A stretch of 64,000 nucleotides of DNA. Source: UBA7662 sp036787895 (lineage in GTDB: Bacteria; Bacteroidota; Bacteroidia; UBA7662). The notes beneath the pieces were generated by a model. The model searched no databases. It was not told the origin of the DNA and saw only the letters and a list, made by a program, of their open reading frames with translations. Both the position numbers and the translations under genes were made by a program. Location: contig DAIQOK010000018.1 in NCBI GenBank assembly GCA_036787895.1, positions 1 to 64,000 on the forward strand. Reading direction: 5' to 3'. Of the stretch, positions 25,087-33,946 are shown in pieces (position 1 is the stretch's first letter; the number at the start of each line of letters is the position of its first letter).

Positions 25087-26181
25087 ATGAATTGGAAATT
25101 TTGGCAGAAAAAAAAGAAGGCAGGCAAGCCCAAGACCAAACTTCGCGAATGGACAGAAGCCATCCTTTTTGCCGTCATCGCGGCTACCCTCATCCGCACC
25201 TTTATGATTGAGGCCTATACCATTCCTACCCCCTCGATGGAAAAATCGCTGATGGTAGGCGACTTCCTCTTCGTAAGTAAGCTCTCCTACGGTCCGCGCC
25301 TGCCGATGACACCATTAAGTTTTCCTTTTGCGCACAATACCATGCCTGTCATCGGTACAAAAAGTTATCTGGAATGGCTGAGTTTCGATTACAAACGTTG
25401 GCCTGGTTTCGGTAAAATCAAAAACAACGATGTGGTCGTATTCAACTATCCCATGGAAGATTTCCGGCCGGTGGACAAGCAAGACAACTACATCAAACGT
25501 TGTGTAGGCATTGCCGGCGATACGCTCGAAATCCGCAATAGGGTGGTTTATATCAATGGTAAAGCCATCGAACAGCCTGAGCGCAGTCAGTTTAAATACC
25601 ACGTAAAAACCGATGGCAGCGGCTTCAATCCCAAAACCCTCGAAAAACTCGACATCACCGAAGGTGGTGCCATCTCAGCCGAAGGCGATTTTTTGTTGAA
25701 TCTCACGGAAGAAAACGCAGAGAAGGTTAAAGCGTTCGCTAATGTGCAATTCATTGAATCTTACAACGCCCCGAAAAATTATTTCACGGAGGAGATTTTT
25801 CCTTTCACCAAACATTATCCCTGGAACCTCGACAATTACGGCCCCATCATACTCCCCAAAAAAGGGGTAGCCATGCCGCTCGATACGAACAACATCAACA
25901 TCTACCAGCGGGCCATTGAGGTGTACGAAAAAAACAAGCTTGAAATCCGCGATGGTAAAATATACATCAACGGGCTGGAAAGCACCTCTTATACATTCCA
26001 GATGGATTATTATTGGATGATGGGCGACAACCGCCACAATTCCTTGGACAGTCGCTATTGGGGATTTGTACCCGAGGATCACATTGTAGGTAAAGCCGTT
26101 TTTGTCTGGCTAAGCCTCGACTACAATGCCAGTCTGCTGAATAAAATTCGTTGGAGCCGTGTCATGCGTCCTATTAATTGA
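25087..26181 (+). CDS. lepB: Signal peptidase I
   Basis: LepB cleaves signal peptides of Sec-exported proteins at the inner membrane. The 364-residue protein has one N-terminal membrane segment (about 24-42). The catalytic Ser50 lies in IPTPSMEKSLM and the general base Lys137 in YIKRCVGIAGD, with the late GDNRHNSLDSRYWGF box. A long insertion between the Lys box and the GDN box is usual for Bacteroidota enzymes. A hairpin terminator follows at 26253. Confidence 0.95.
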   Translation: MNWKFWQKKKKAGKPKTKLREWTEAILFAVIAATLIRTFMIEAYTIPTPSMEKSLMVGDFLFVSKLSYGPRLPMTPLSFPFAHNTMPVIGTKSYLEWLSFDYKRWPGFGKIKNNDVVVFNYPMEDFRPVDKQDNYIKRCVGIAGDTLEIRNRVVYINGKAIEQPERSQFKYHVKTDGSGFNPKTLEKLDITEGGAISAEGDFLLNLTEENAEKVKAFANVQFIESYNAPKNYFTEEIFPFTKHYPWNLDNYGPIILPKKGVAMPLDTNNINIYQRAIEVYEKNKLEIRDGKIYINGLESTSYTFQMDYYWMMGDNRHNSLDSRYWGFVPEDHIVGKAVFVWLSLDYNASLLNKIRWSRVMRPIN

Positions 26182-26497
26182 AAAGTTCACATTCAAAATT
26201 CTGAATTGAGCCGCAGAGCGACTAAAACCCGATCGTAGTGGATTCCAAATTGAAAGCCTGACCAAACGTCGGGCTTTTTTATTGCCCTAAACCCCGACAC
26301 CTATGGCCAAGCAAACGCCTTAGTTGGAGGAGGCGCCTTGAAGATTGTATCACCTGTCGTCATGGCGAGTTTATCGAGCCAATGTTTAACCGACAGTCGC
26401 AACCAGCCAGGGCAGGCAAACGCCCAAAACCTTCGTTTCACCAATAAAAACTGCGCCCTCTGCGCCTCTGCGTGCTATTTCCCCTTAATTTCGCGCC
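26182..26497. other. Intergenic region between lepB and hemE
   Basis: This region contains the lepB terminator at 26253-26280 and, before hemE, a CTCTGCGCCTCTGCGT fragment belonging to the GCAGAG repeat family. TAATTTCG close to the hemE start is a near match to the -7 consensus. No gene is supported. Confidence 0.5.
26253..26280 (+). terminator. Rho-independent terminator after lepB
   Basis: A stem AAAGCCTGA / TCGGGCTTT (one G-T pair) with a seven-base loop is followed by a T run. It lies about 70 bases beyond the lepB stop. Confidence 0.8.
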
Positions 26498-27523
26498 ATG
26501 ATTTACCAAAACGACCTCATTCTCCGTGCCGCACGCGGCGAAAAAACCGACAGAACTCCCGTTTGGATGATGCGTCAAGCCGGTCGTATCCTTAAAGAGT
26601 ACCGAGCCGTCCGCGAACAAGCCGGCGACTTCAAAACCCTGGTCGAAACCCCAGAACTGGCTGCTGAGGTTACCATTCAACCCGTAGATATACTAGGTGT
26701 AGATGCCGCTATTATCTTCTCCGACATACTCGTCATACCCGATGCCATGGGGTGCCGTTACGAGATGATAGAAGCCCGCGGTCCGAACTTCCCGGAAGTG
26801 GTGCGCAGCATGGCCGATTTGAAAAAGATTCATATCGCTGATCCGGCAGATCTCGCCTATGTTACCGATGCTATTAACCTCACCGTTAAACAACTCGATG
26901 GCCGGGTTCCCCTCATCGGTTTTGCAGGTGCCCCCTGGACCATTTTCGCTTATATGACCGAAGGAAAAGGCAGTAAAACCTTCAGCATCGCGAAAAAGCT
27001 ATTATATACCGATCCCCATTTCGCTCATGCCTTGCTCGAAATGATCACCACATCCACGATTGCCTACCTCAAAGCACAAATTGCTTCCGGGGCTGCCATG
27101 GTACAGTTGTTCGACAGCTGGGCGGGTATTTTGAGTCCAAATCAGTATGCTGAGTTTTCTTCCCGATATATCCGGCGCATTTGTGAAGCTATTATCGAAG
27201 TACCGCTAACTGTTTTCGCTAAGGGTGCCTTTTTTGCGTTGGAAGATTTCGCTACTATGCCGTGTAATACCATCGGCCTCGATTGGAATATGGATCCGCA
27301 TGCTGCCAGGGAAAGGGTAGGTGACGGATTTACCTTGCAGGGTAATATGGACCCCTGTTTATTGTATGCCCAACCAGAGGTGATTAAAGCAGAAACGGAA
27401 AAAATGATACAGGCTTTTGGGCCACACCGGCACATCGCCAATCTCGGACATGGCGTGTATCCGGATACGCCGGTGGAGCATGTGAAGACCTTTATTGAAA
27501 CTGTCAAAAATTACCGACACTAA
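26498..27523 (+). CDS. hemE: Uroporphyrinogen decarboxylase
   Basis: HemE decarboxylates uroporphyrinogen III to coproporphyrinogen III in heme synthesis. The 341-residue length is normal. The N-terminal signature TPVWMMRQAGRILKEYR provides the conserved Arg residues, and the second signature GFAGAPWTIFAYM is intact. QGNMDPCLLY and GHGVYPDTPVEHV lie near the C terminus. It stands alone; no other heme genes are adjacent. Confidence 0.97.
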   Translation: MIYQNDLILRAARGEKTDRTPVWMMRQAGRILKEYRAVREQAGDFKTLVETPELAAEVTIQPVDILGVDAAIIFSDILVIPDAMGCRYEMIEARGPNFPEVVRSMADLKKIHIADPADLAYVTDAINLTVKQLDGRVPLIGFAGAPWTIFAYMTEGKGSKTFSIAKKLLYTDPHFAHALLEMITTSTIAYLKAQIASGAAMVQLFDSWAGILSPNQYAEFSSRYIRRICEAIIEVPLTVFAKGAFFALEDFATMPCNTIGLDWNMDPHAARERVGDGFTLQGNMDPCLLYAQPEVIKAETEKMIQAFGPHRHIANLGHGVYPDTPVEHVKTFIETVKNYRH

Positions 27524-27654
27524 TTTTAGATTAGAATACTGATGTCAGTCCGAGTCGAAATGACTGAAGCTGACAACTAGGAATACTTTGAATCGAACGA
27601 GGACAATCAGTGTAATATGACACAATCCGCTTTTTATACCGGATAGATTAGGGG

Positions 27655-27662
27655 TATCTTTG
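27655..27662 (+). promoter_or_regulatory. Candidate -7 element for marC
   Basis: TATCTTTG matches TAnnTTTG and is 16 bases before the ATG. The leader would be about ten bases. The upstream DNA (27524-27654) shows a GAGTCGAAATGA block that recurs near 16830. Confidence 0.5.
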
Positions 27663-27678
27663 CGGAGAATTTCAAAAC

Positions 27679-28317
27679 ATGGGTCTCTTCTTTGCTACTT
27701 TCAGCGCACTTTTTTCAGTAGTTAACCCACTGGGTGCTATGCCGGTATTTTTGGCGCTCACTTCGAACGATTCCCCGGGATGGCGCCGGGTACAATTGCG
27801 TAAGGCAGCCATTTATCTGGCCTGTATTCTCATAGTTTTTTTTCTGATTGGCACCTACATCCTCAATTTTTTTGGCATCAGTATCGAGGGTTTGCGTATT
27901 GCGGGTGGGCTAATTATCTCAAAATCAGGGCTGGATTTATTGCGGTCGAAATCGAGCTACGCAAAGGGCCGGGCAATAACCAAAAGAGTTAAGGAAGAAG
28001 CATTACAAAAGGACGATATATCGTTTTCGCCACTGGCCATGCCTGTATTATCAGGCCCTGGTTCTATCTCTTTATTGATTAGTCTTGCGCTCGAAATATC
28101 CGCTTTCTGGGAGTATGCGGCCATAATCGGTGCTTGTATTGCTATAGCAGTGGTGACTTACCTGATATTATTGATTTCACCAAAATTGGTGCGTTTTCTG
28201 GGTGAATCCGGTATAAGTTCTTTATCGCGTATGATGGGTTTTATTGTACTGGCTATCGGGATTCAGTTTATCGCCAACGGGGTTGTGCCCATGTTAAAAG
28301 AAGTCTTCGCGCGTTGA
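27679..28317 (+). CDS. MarC-family integral membrane protein
   Basis: The 212 residues contain six hydrophobic segments. The first is FSALFSVVNPLGAMPVFLALT, diagnostic of MarC/UPF0056 proteins. ISIEGLRIAGGLIISKSGLDLL and ALAMPVLSGPGSISLLI-like repeats follow. Despite the historical name, the family is not established as drug transporters. It is convergent with the DUF3365 gene across a hairpin-forming spacer. Confidence 0.9.
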   Translation: MGLFFATFSALFSVVNPLGAMPVFLALTSNDSPGWRRVQLRKAAIYLACILIVFFLIGTYILNFFGISIEGLRIAGGLIISKSGLDLLRSKSSYAKGRAITKRVKEEALQKDDISFSPLAMPVLSGPGSISLLISLALEISAFWEYAAIIGACIAIAVVTYLILLISPKLVRFLGESGISSLSRMMGFIVLAIGIQFIANGVVPMLKEVFAR

Positions 28318-28336
28318 GCTGGTTCGATAGCACGCA

Positions 28337-28389
28337 GATTTTTATGATTTTTATAATTTAATAGGATATCTGCTAATATCATAAAAATC
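28337..28389. terminator. Long inverted repeat, probable bidirectional terminator
   Basis: GATTTTTATGAT (28337-28348) and ATCATAAAAATC (28378-28389) are perfect 12-base complements with a 29-base loop. They lie between the convergent marC and DUF3365 genes, and both sides are A/T-rich. Similar AAAAATCATAA and ATCCGC words recur at 45431-45485 between another convergent pair, so it may also be a dispersed element. Confidence 0.6.
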
Positions 28390-28412
28390 ATATAAAATCC
28401 ACGGTCCATCTA

Positions 28413-29036
28413 CTAATTACCAGCATAGCTGATTTTCCACGCCCCCCGCAAATCCCCCATAGCAAAACCCGTTGCCCGATCTTCCGGATAAGTGCTTTGG
28501 AGCTGAGCCAAAGTAGCCTCTGCAATGTCTTTACCCTCCTCACCATGACACTGCAAACAAAGCGGGCTGCCTATTCGAATAGCACCATACCAGATTTGAT
28601 TTCCGTCTTCGTGTAATACCACTGCCGCAGGTTCTTCGCCGCGGCTAAGCTGTGTAGACCAATCCTCAAAAAGTTGTATTTCAGTGGCATTTACAGCATT
28701 CGCCGGATTACGGTAACGAACGGCGATTCGCTTTACATCAACATTATGCGTTCTGCCAAGGTCTCGGGTTAAAGTACCTGCCTGTGTTTTACAAAGGTCA
28801 ATAGCATTGAGCACGCTTCCTTCAGCAATTGCTTTTTGAAGCGCTCCGGAAAGTGCCGCAAAAGCTTCCTGACTGATTTTTTTGGCTTGTTGATACACCA
28901 AAGTATCAGGCATGCCTTCACCAGAAGGTAGAGGTATCTCCTCCTCTGTTTCAATTGGTTTGTCAGTAGTAGTACAACTTGAAATAGCCATACCTATCAA
29001 GGCTGAGGCAAGCAGGAGTGAAATGAATTTTACCAT
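28413..29036 (-). CDS. DUF3365 (Tll0287-like) heme-domain lipoprotein
   Basis: The 207-residue product starts at ATG 29036 with a lipoprotein signal ending ALIGMAISSC. The DUF3365 domain follows with CKTQAG near residue 90, VRYRNPANAVNATE, and one heme c attachment motif CLQCHGEEG. A periplasmic or surface c-type cytochrome sensor/redox role is inferred; related domains act as redox-sensing input modules. Here it stands alone without a kinase or cyclase. It overlaps the enoyl-CoA hydratase gene by seven bases. Confidence 0.85.
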   Translation of the reverse strand: MVKFISLLLASALIGMAISSCTTTDKPIETEEEIPLPSGEGMPDTLVYQQAKKISQEAFAALSGALQKAIAEGSVLNAIDLCKTQAGTLTRDLGRTHNVDVKRIAVRYRNPANAVNATEIQLFEDWSTQLSRGEEPAAVVLHEDGNQIWYGAIRIGSPLCLQCHGEEGKDIAEATLAQLQSTYPEDRATGFAMGDLRGAWKISYAGN

Positions 29037-29809
29037 TGGTTTTTTTCCTTGTTTAAAAAGGCAGCTATACCCCGCTGACAATCAACCGTAGCTCGGGCAT
29101 GGGCATTTTGTTCGGCGGCGTAGGTTAATGCATCTTCATAAGCAAGGTCCTGAACCCTTGCCAGCATTTTTTTGGTGGTGGCGAGTGACTCTGAGGAACA
29201 GTTTTCGATTAGTTTCTGAGCAAATTGATAGACCAGCCCTTCAATTTCATCGGCATTTACTACAAAATTGATTAGGCCGTATTTCAGTGCTTCTTCAGCA
29301 GTAAGTAAATCGCCGGTAAGCAATAATTCTCTGGCGCGGCCTTCACCGATTTTACGTGTTAAAAATACCATTACTATGGCCGGTATAAAACCAATCCGTA
29401 CTTCTGTATAGCCAAATTTGGCAATGGGTACGGCAAAAGAGAAGTCGGTGAGTGTAGCTAAACCACAACCACCGGCGATGGCCGATCCTTCTATCTGGCT
29501 GATGACTACCTTTGGTCCGCTGTAGATCAACTTATACAATTCCATGAGGTGGCTGCTGTCGGCCAGGTTCTCTTCGAAGCTGTTCGACTGCAAAGATTTC
29601 AGATAACCCAAATCGGCACCGGCACTGAATACCTCACCCCGCGCTTTGAGAACGATAATTTTGCAGTTTTTATCAGCATAAAGGGCTTCAAAAGCAACTT
29701 TGAGCTCTGCTACCAATTCGTGGTTAAAAGCATTCCGCTTTTCAGGGCGGTTAAGTACGATATAACCGATACGTTCGGCAACCGAACTTTCTATATAGGC
29801 ATAATTCAT
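29030..29809 (-). CDS. Enoyl-CoA hydratase/isomerase family protein
   Basis: The 259-residue crotonase-fold protein has RPEKRNAFNHELVAEL, the oxyanion-hole segment GEVFSAGADLGYL, and the second signature IEGSAIAGGCGLATLTDF with FGYTEVRIGFIPA. The Glu of the EVRIG stretch is one of the expected catalytic acids. The substrate is unknown; methylglutaconyl-CoA hydratase is one possibility. ATG 29809 overlaps the comEC stop by four bases (ATGA). Confidence 0.9.
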   Translation of the reverse strand: MNYAYIESSVAERIGYIVLNRPEKRNAFNHELVAELKVAFEALYADKNCKIIVLKARGEVFSAGADLGYLKSLQSNSFEENLADSSHLMELYKLIYSGPKVVISQIEGSAIAGGCGLATLTDFSFAVPIAKFGYTEVRIGFIPAIVMVFLTRKIGEGRARELLLTGDLLTAEEALKYGLINFVVNADEIEGLVYQFAQKLIENCSSESLATTKKMLARVQDLAYEDALTYAAEQNAHARATVDCQRGIAAFLNKEKNQW

Positions 29810-31893
29810 AGTGGCAAAATTAAGGCGCCTTCGTCCCAGCTGCAACTGACATTAAATCCGGCAGCGCGCAACATAGGCACGGTCTTACTGCAATAATAGC
29901 GCGAATTGCTGCCATCTAATAGTATACGTTTTACAGCTAAACGCTGACGTAGTCCGGTGGTGTCGATAAAGGGCTGACCGCTGATCAGGAGATAGTCGAT
30001 TTTTAACGTCCCGGGATGTTTGAGCCAAACCCGGTTTTTTTTGGTGAGCCGCAGTATTTTTAGGTTGTTGACACAGATGAGGCCACTTATGGTGTCTTGC
30101 TTTGGGTAGCCTGAATCGCGTATGCCGGCTTGTAACAAATGTGCCTGCTGCACAAAACGGCGGTCGCTATCATCTTCAAAGCCATACCACAATGCCTGCC
30201 GACCGGAGAAAACGGAAAAAGCGGTTTTTTTTGGAAGATGGTAAATGGTAAGCTGTTGCTGTTGTTCCCAATGCCATTGTTGAAAAAAGGCCAGTACACA
30301 AAGTCCAATTGCAGCAGTCCATGCCAGCCAGAAGGCCGTTCGTTGTTTGTAAATCAGCCAACTGCTGGCGAAAACGATGGCCAGAAACAACAAAACCAAC
30401 ATCGGAAAACTCAAGGACCAGCCCGACCACACCGCAGCCGGGAGTTGGTCGATACCCACAATTAATTTGTTCTGCCAATAAATCAACCAGTGCAAAATTT
30501 TACCTAACAAGGCTGCAACCATTGGAAATGGTGAGACGGCCAGCAGCAATAAACCTCCGCCCAAAAGTACCGTTGCCAAAGGAATTACCAGCCAGTTGCT
30601 GAGCCAGAAGTAGGTTGGGAATTGATGGAAATAATACAAACCCAGGGGCATGGTAAGTAATTGTGCCGCAAAAGCCACCGCGGTGAGTTGCCAGAGGTAA
30701 TCGGCGAACTTGTTACGCACCGTCCACAAACCATAAATTCGTTTTTGCAGAAATACAATACCCAAAACAGCAAAAAAGGAAAGCTGAAAACCGACATAAT
30801 ACAGCCAGGCCGGGTTGAGTATCAATAAAAGAAAGGCCGTAGCTGCCAGCGTATTGTAAATCAATGTTTTTCGTTTGATTTCACCGGCGATTACCATAAA
30901 GCTGCACATGGTAGCCGCCCGGTTCACCGAAGGAGGCAAACCTGCCACTAATGCATAGGCCCACAAACCCAACAAAACCATAGTCGGTGGTAACAACCGC
31001 AGTTTCCGGATGCGCCGCAAAGGATTAAAACAAGACTGAAGAAGCAAATAAAGTATGCCGGTATGCAATCCCGAAACTGCCAGCACATGAATGGCACCGC
31101 TATTGGCATAAGCTTGCACGAGTTGCGGTGGTAATTCAGCCCGGTAGCCAAAAATCAGGGCTGCAGCCAGGCCACTTTCCGGTCCGTGACCGAGATAACG
31201 ATGTAGTTGCACTAATGCTTTCGTTCGCAGGGCTAAGGCGAGATCTTTCAGTTGGGTGTGGCGGTCTTTACCGGCTTTTTTCCAGCTGCCTGACTGAAAA
31301 TAAGCCTGCACATAAATTTGCTGCTGGAACAAGTAGTTGCGGTAATCAAATGCTCCTGGATTGGCAGGTCCTTCGGGTGTTTGCAGTCGATTGGGAATCC
31401 AGAGTAAGTCACTAGGTTGCAAGGCAGCTGCCAGACTGTCTTTCTGCAAATACAACAGCACTTTCCCCTGTACAGCGAATGAACTGTCGTTTTTCTCCAG
31501 CCAGCGCGCTTCTGCCACAATTTTAACGCTTTGGGCTTTTTGTTCCGGCGTTTCAATCAGGCGAATAAGTAACCAACCGGAAGGTGACTTTTCATTCTGA
31601 AAATTCCGGATATGATTAGCGTGCCGACCGGCATCTTTCCAGCCGGGCAATGCTGTACCTAAAAGAACAAGGGATATAAAAAACAAAATCCCCGGCACAT
31701 AACGCCATTGCCACCGACTACGCAATTCACTGCTTTGGTAGAGCTGTTGCAGCAAAATACAACCCAACATGCCTGCAGCTGCATAATAGGGTGCAAGCGT
31801 AAGCCACCTACTGAGCAAAAAGCCGAGTAGCAAGGGGAGGAGCAGCCTTACAAAAGGTACCTCCCGCCAGTCGAAGGGTAAAACCGGGCGCAT
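29806..31893 (-). CDS. comEC: ComEC/Rec2-family competence protein
   Basis: This 695-residue protein is related to the inner-membrane DNA uptake channel. It has N-terminal transmembrane helices with an OB-like DUF4131 domain (about 30-200). The Competence domain follows (about 230-500) with SGAIHVLAVSGLHTGILY and LWAYALVAGLPPSVNRAA. A C-terminal beta-lactamase-like remnant occupies about 560-695. The remnant lacks the HxHxDH metal site, as in many Bacteroidota homologues. Uptake competence is therefore not certain. It is the first gene of comEC, hydratase, DUF3365. Confidence 0.9.
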   Translation of the reverse strand: MRPVLPFDWREVPFVRLLLPLLLGFLLSRWLTLAPYYAAAGMLGCILLQQLYQSSELRSRWQWRYVPGILFFISLVLLGTALPGWKDAGRHANHIRNFQNEKSPSGWLLIRLIETPEQKAQSVKIVAEARWLEKNDSSFAVQGKVLLYLQKDSLAAALQPSDLLWIPNRLQTPEGPANPGAFDYRNYLFQQQIYVQAYFQSGSWKKAGKDRHTQLKDLALALRTKALVQLHRYLGHGPESGLAAALIFGYRAELPPQLVQAYANSGAIHVLAVSGLHTGILYLLLQSCFNPLRRIRKLRLLPPTMVLLGLWAYALVAGLPPSVNRAATMCSFMVIAGEIKRKTLIYNTLAATAFLLLILNPAWLYYVGFQLSFFAVLGIVFLQKRIYGLWTVRNKFADYLWQLTAVAFAAQLLTMPLGLYYFHQFPTYFWLSNWLVIPLATVLLGGGLLLLAVSPFPMVAALLGKILHWLIYWQNKLIVGIDQLPAAVWSGWSLSFPMLVLLFLAIVFASSWLIYKQRTAFWLAWTAAIGLCVLAFFQQWHWEQQQQLTIYHLPKKTAFSVFSGRQALWYGFEDDSDRRFVQQAHLLQAGIRDSGYPKQDTISGLICVNNLKILRLTKKNRVWLKHPGTLKIDYLLISGQPFIDTTGLRQRLAVKRILLDGSNSRYYCSKTVPMLRAAGFNVSCSWDEGALILPL

Positions 31894-32091
31894 GGCTGAA
31901 TTTCAAACATTCAGCTTGGCTGCCCACTTAATTGGTAGAATGTATAGTTAAATGTATAGCCAACACTTCAGCTGTGCCGACAATGTATATTGATTTGTAT
32001 AGAGGTTGAATTTCGAATTCATACTTTTTCAAACCTTTGGATGTTATTTAGTTCCTCTTTAATTTGATAAATTCGAATAAGCATTAGTATC

Positions 32092-32280
32092 ATGACAACA
32101 AAAGAGCTCAAATCTGAGTTTCAAAAATCCTTAGACAAGGTGCCCGAAAGTGTGCTGGAGGATGTTTTGGCTTATTTAAAGCAGGCTGAAGGTCAGTCGA
32201 ATGAAAATCTGAGCCTGATGAAAAATTTGAGTGCGATATTATCGGAGGATAAAAAATTACTCGATAGATTAGCTAAATGA
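32092..32280 (+). CDS. Small acidic protein, antitoxin-like
   Basis: The 62 residues are almost entirely helical and charged. The LDKVPESVLEDVLAYLKQ stretch resembles the helical core L-x-x-LP-x-x-L-x-x-E-x-x-x-F-I-x-YL of DUF2281-type antitoxins, one of which is encoded at 32684-32896. No toxin follows on this strand; the next 24 bases lead into the tail of the broken PIN gene on the other strand. A chance ORF cannot be excluded. Confidence 0.55.
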   Translation: MTTKELKSEFQKSLDKVPESVLEDVLAYLKQAEGQSNENLSLMKNLSAILSEDKKLLDRLAK

Positions 32281-32304
32281 TCAATATTGAATATGTTGTT
32301 TAAT

Positions 32305-32684
32305 CTACCAAAGTAGCTTTAAACTGCTATACAGGCTAAAATTAGCGTCCTTCGAGATGATGGTATAGTCTTCACATATGGCTTGGGAAATAAGTATTCT
32401 ATCAAACGGGTCTTTATGAATTTCCTCTAGTTTATTAAGACCGATAATATGTTCAAAATCAAGAGGTAAAATTTCAAAATTGTTCAGTAATATTTTGTCC
32501 TTGAGCTCCTCTAGTTGAATGTCAAGTTTGAGTTTTCCAACTTAATTGCAACTTCCCAGATGGAAGCGATACTTATCAATTTAATGTTTTCTGTATTTTC
32601 TATACTTGACCTAGCACTTTTTGAATGTTCGTCGCTTCCCGTGAGGAACCACAAAAAGGTATGCGTGTCAAGTAAGTAGTTCAT
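32305..32684 (-). pseudogene. PIN-domain (VapC-type) toxin gene disrupted by a -1 frameshift
   Basis: Translation from ATG 32684 gives MNYLLDTHTFLWFLTGS through SIWEVAIKL and then reaches a stop. Adding one base near 32535-32539 restores KLGKLKLDIQLEELK and continues to HKDPFDRILISQA and IISKDANF, ending at 32305. The four PIN acidic positions (LD-T-H, WE-VA, DPFD-R, KD-AN) are all present across the two frames, with a restored length of about 126 residues. The start overlaps the antitoxin stop by one base (TAATG). It is either a genuine inactivating mutation or a base-call error. Confidence 0.85.
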
Positions 32685-32896
32685 TACATATAGTCTTTGA
32701 ACTCATCTATGGGTGCATCAAAATCTTCCGCTAAATGTATTTTCCCTTTTAAACTTCCAAAAACGGGTTTTTCAATTTTCGATTCAGCTTTCTTTTTTTT
32801 TGTCTTTTCTACCAAATAGTCAATAAAATTTTTCGCCTCCTCCTTAAGTGCCGGTGGAAGCGTTTCCAGCTTAGTATAAATTGAAAATGAAGTCAT
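32684..32896 (-). CDS. DUF2281/VapB-type antitoxin
   Basis: The 70-residue protein has an N-terminal LETLPPALKEEAKNFIDYL helix. A lysine-rich linker and a PVFGSLKGKIHLAEDFDAPI tail follow, the usual two parts of antitoxins paired with PIN toxins: the tail wraps the nuclease. It precedes the frameshifted PIN gene with a one-base overlap. A candidate -7 element lies at 32914-32921. Confidence 0.87.
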   Translation of the reverse strand: MTSFSIYTKLETLPPALKEEAKNFIDYLVEKTKKKKAESKIEKPVFGSLKGKIHLAEDFDAPIDEFKDYM

Positions 32897-32913
32897 TACG
32901 ATAGATTTATATA

Positions 32914-32921
32914 CAAAAATA
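32914..32921 (-). promoter_or_regulatory. Candidate -7 element of the toxin-antitoxin operon
   Basis: TATTTTTG on the minus strand matches TAnnTTTG and lies 17 bases before the antitoxin ATG. A TTG sits 16 bases further upstream, slightly short of the ideal spacing. Confidence 0.5.
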
Positions 32922-32975
32922 GGGAATTTTAGCTTTTCAAGCTAAGAATTAACATAGTGGTATTTGTCACCTATT

Positions 32976-33866
32976 TCACCCATAAACGCGTGTTTTTTCT
33001 GGCTTTAACGTATACCGAATACCTATAGACCGATGCAAAGAAAACCCTCTTGCAAAACGACCACCTGAGTCTGTATTCTTTATCGCGAGAAGTTGAGTTT
33101 GTAATAATTCAAAAAGTTGAATTCGTTTATTTAATTTAAAATCTACTCCAAGCTGAAAACCGCTAATAATAACGTGGGTAGGAGCAAGAGGAATTGACAA
33201 GGTCTGTGAGCGGTTGTTAAAACCATCGTACCAAAATCTGGTACTGTCAAGACTATAAGTAGAAACTATAGCGTCAGAAATGAACTCTTGTAAATGTCCT
33301 CTTCCATATTCTATTTGATAGCCGATTATTATGCCAGAATAAATCTGCCAACGCTTACGACTATAGAATTCTTTTGAATATGAGGCACCAATTCCACTTT
33401 GTTGGCGGTATAGTTTGGCAGAATAAAGATAATTTTCAATGGTATCCCCGATTGAACGCGTGTAGTCAACAGGCACAGAAATACTAATTCTATGACTATT
33501 AGAGGGGCGGTGTGCCAGCCAGAATTCAAATTGAGAAGCACCCAAAAAACTATTTTGATAAGAGTCAAATTTCATCCAACGAGACCCTATTGAAAATTCT
33601 GTTTGCATCAAATTGTATGGATAAACTTCATAAGCATATCTGCTGCCATTCAACTCAGCCTGAAAACTTGGCTCCGAAAACCTTAAAAAGGCATGAAATA
33701 CACTGATGTCATTAGATTGGAGTGGAATAAAGTCATTTAAAAGTCTAAACGATGGCAGGCTTGTCCTGACAAAAGCAGATTCCAAAGCCCATTTTCCCTG
33801 TGCACACAAATTGTAAGTGGAAAAAACCAAAGAAAGAACTACTAAAACATAAAATGATAATTTCAT
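32976..33866 (-). CDS. Hypothetical secreted, probably outer-membrane beta-barrel protein
   Basis: The product is 296 residues starting at ATG 33866 with signal peptide MKLSFYVLVVLSLVFSTYNLCAQ. The mature part is rich in alternating aromatic/hydrophobic strands, such as SGIGASYSKEFYSRKRWQIYSG and GIIIGYQIEYG, ending SIGIRYTLKPEK. That pattern fits an outer-membrane barrel. I recognise no family. The frame is open to 33917, but the upstream residues do not improve the signal peptide. The gene is isolated. Confidence 0.72.
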   Translation of the reverse strand: MKLSFYVLVVLSLVFSTYNLCAQGKWALESAFVRTSLPSFRLLNDFIPLQSNDISVFHAFLRFSEPSFQAELNGSRYAYEVYPYNLMQTEFSIGSRWMKFDSYQNSFLGASQFEFWLAHRPSNSHRISISVPVDYTRSIGDTIENYLYSAKLYRQQSGIGASYSKEFYSRKRWQIYSGIIIGYQIEYGRGHLQEFISDAIVSTYSLDSTRFWYDGFNNRSQTLSIPLAPTHVIISGFQLGVDFKLNKRIQLFELLQTQLLAIKNTDSGGRFARGFSLHRSIGIRYTLKPEKTRVYG

Positions 33867-33946
33867 AAGTAAGCGCAAGGTTAGGGGCGAATACGATTGG
33901 GTAGTACTGGCTAACATTATCCTGGCGGCCTTATTTTATGTTGTAT

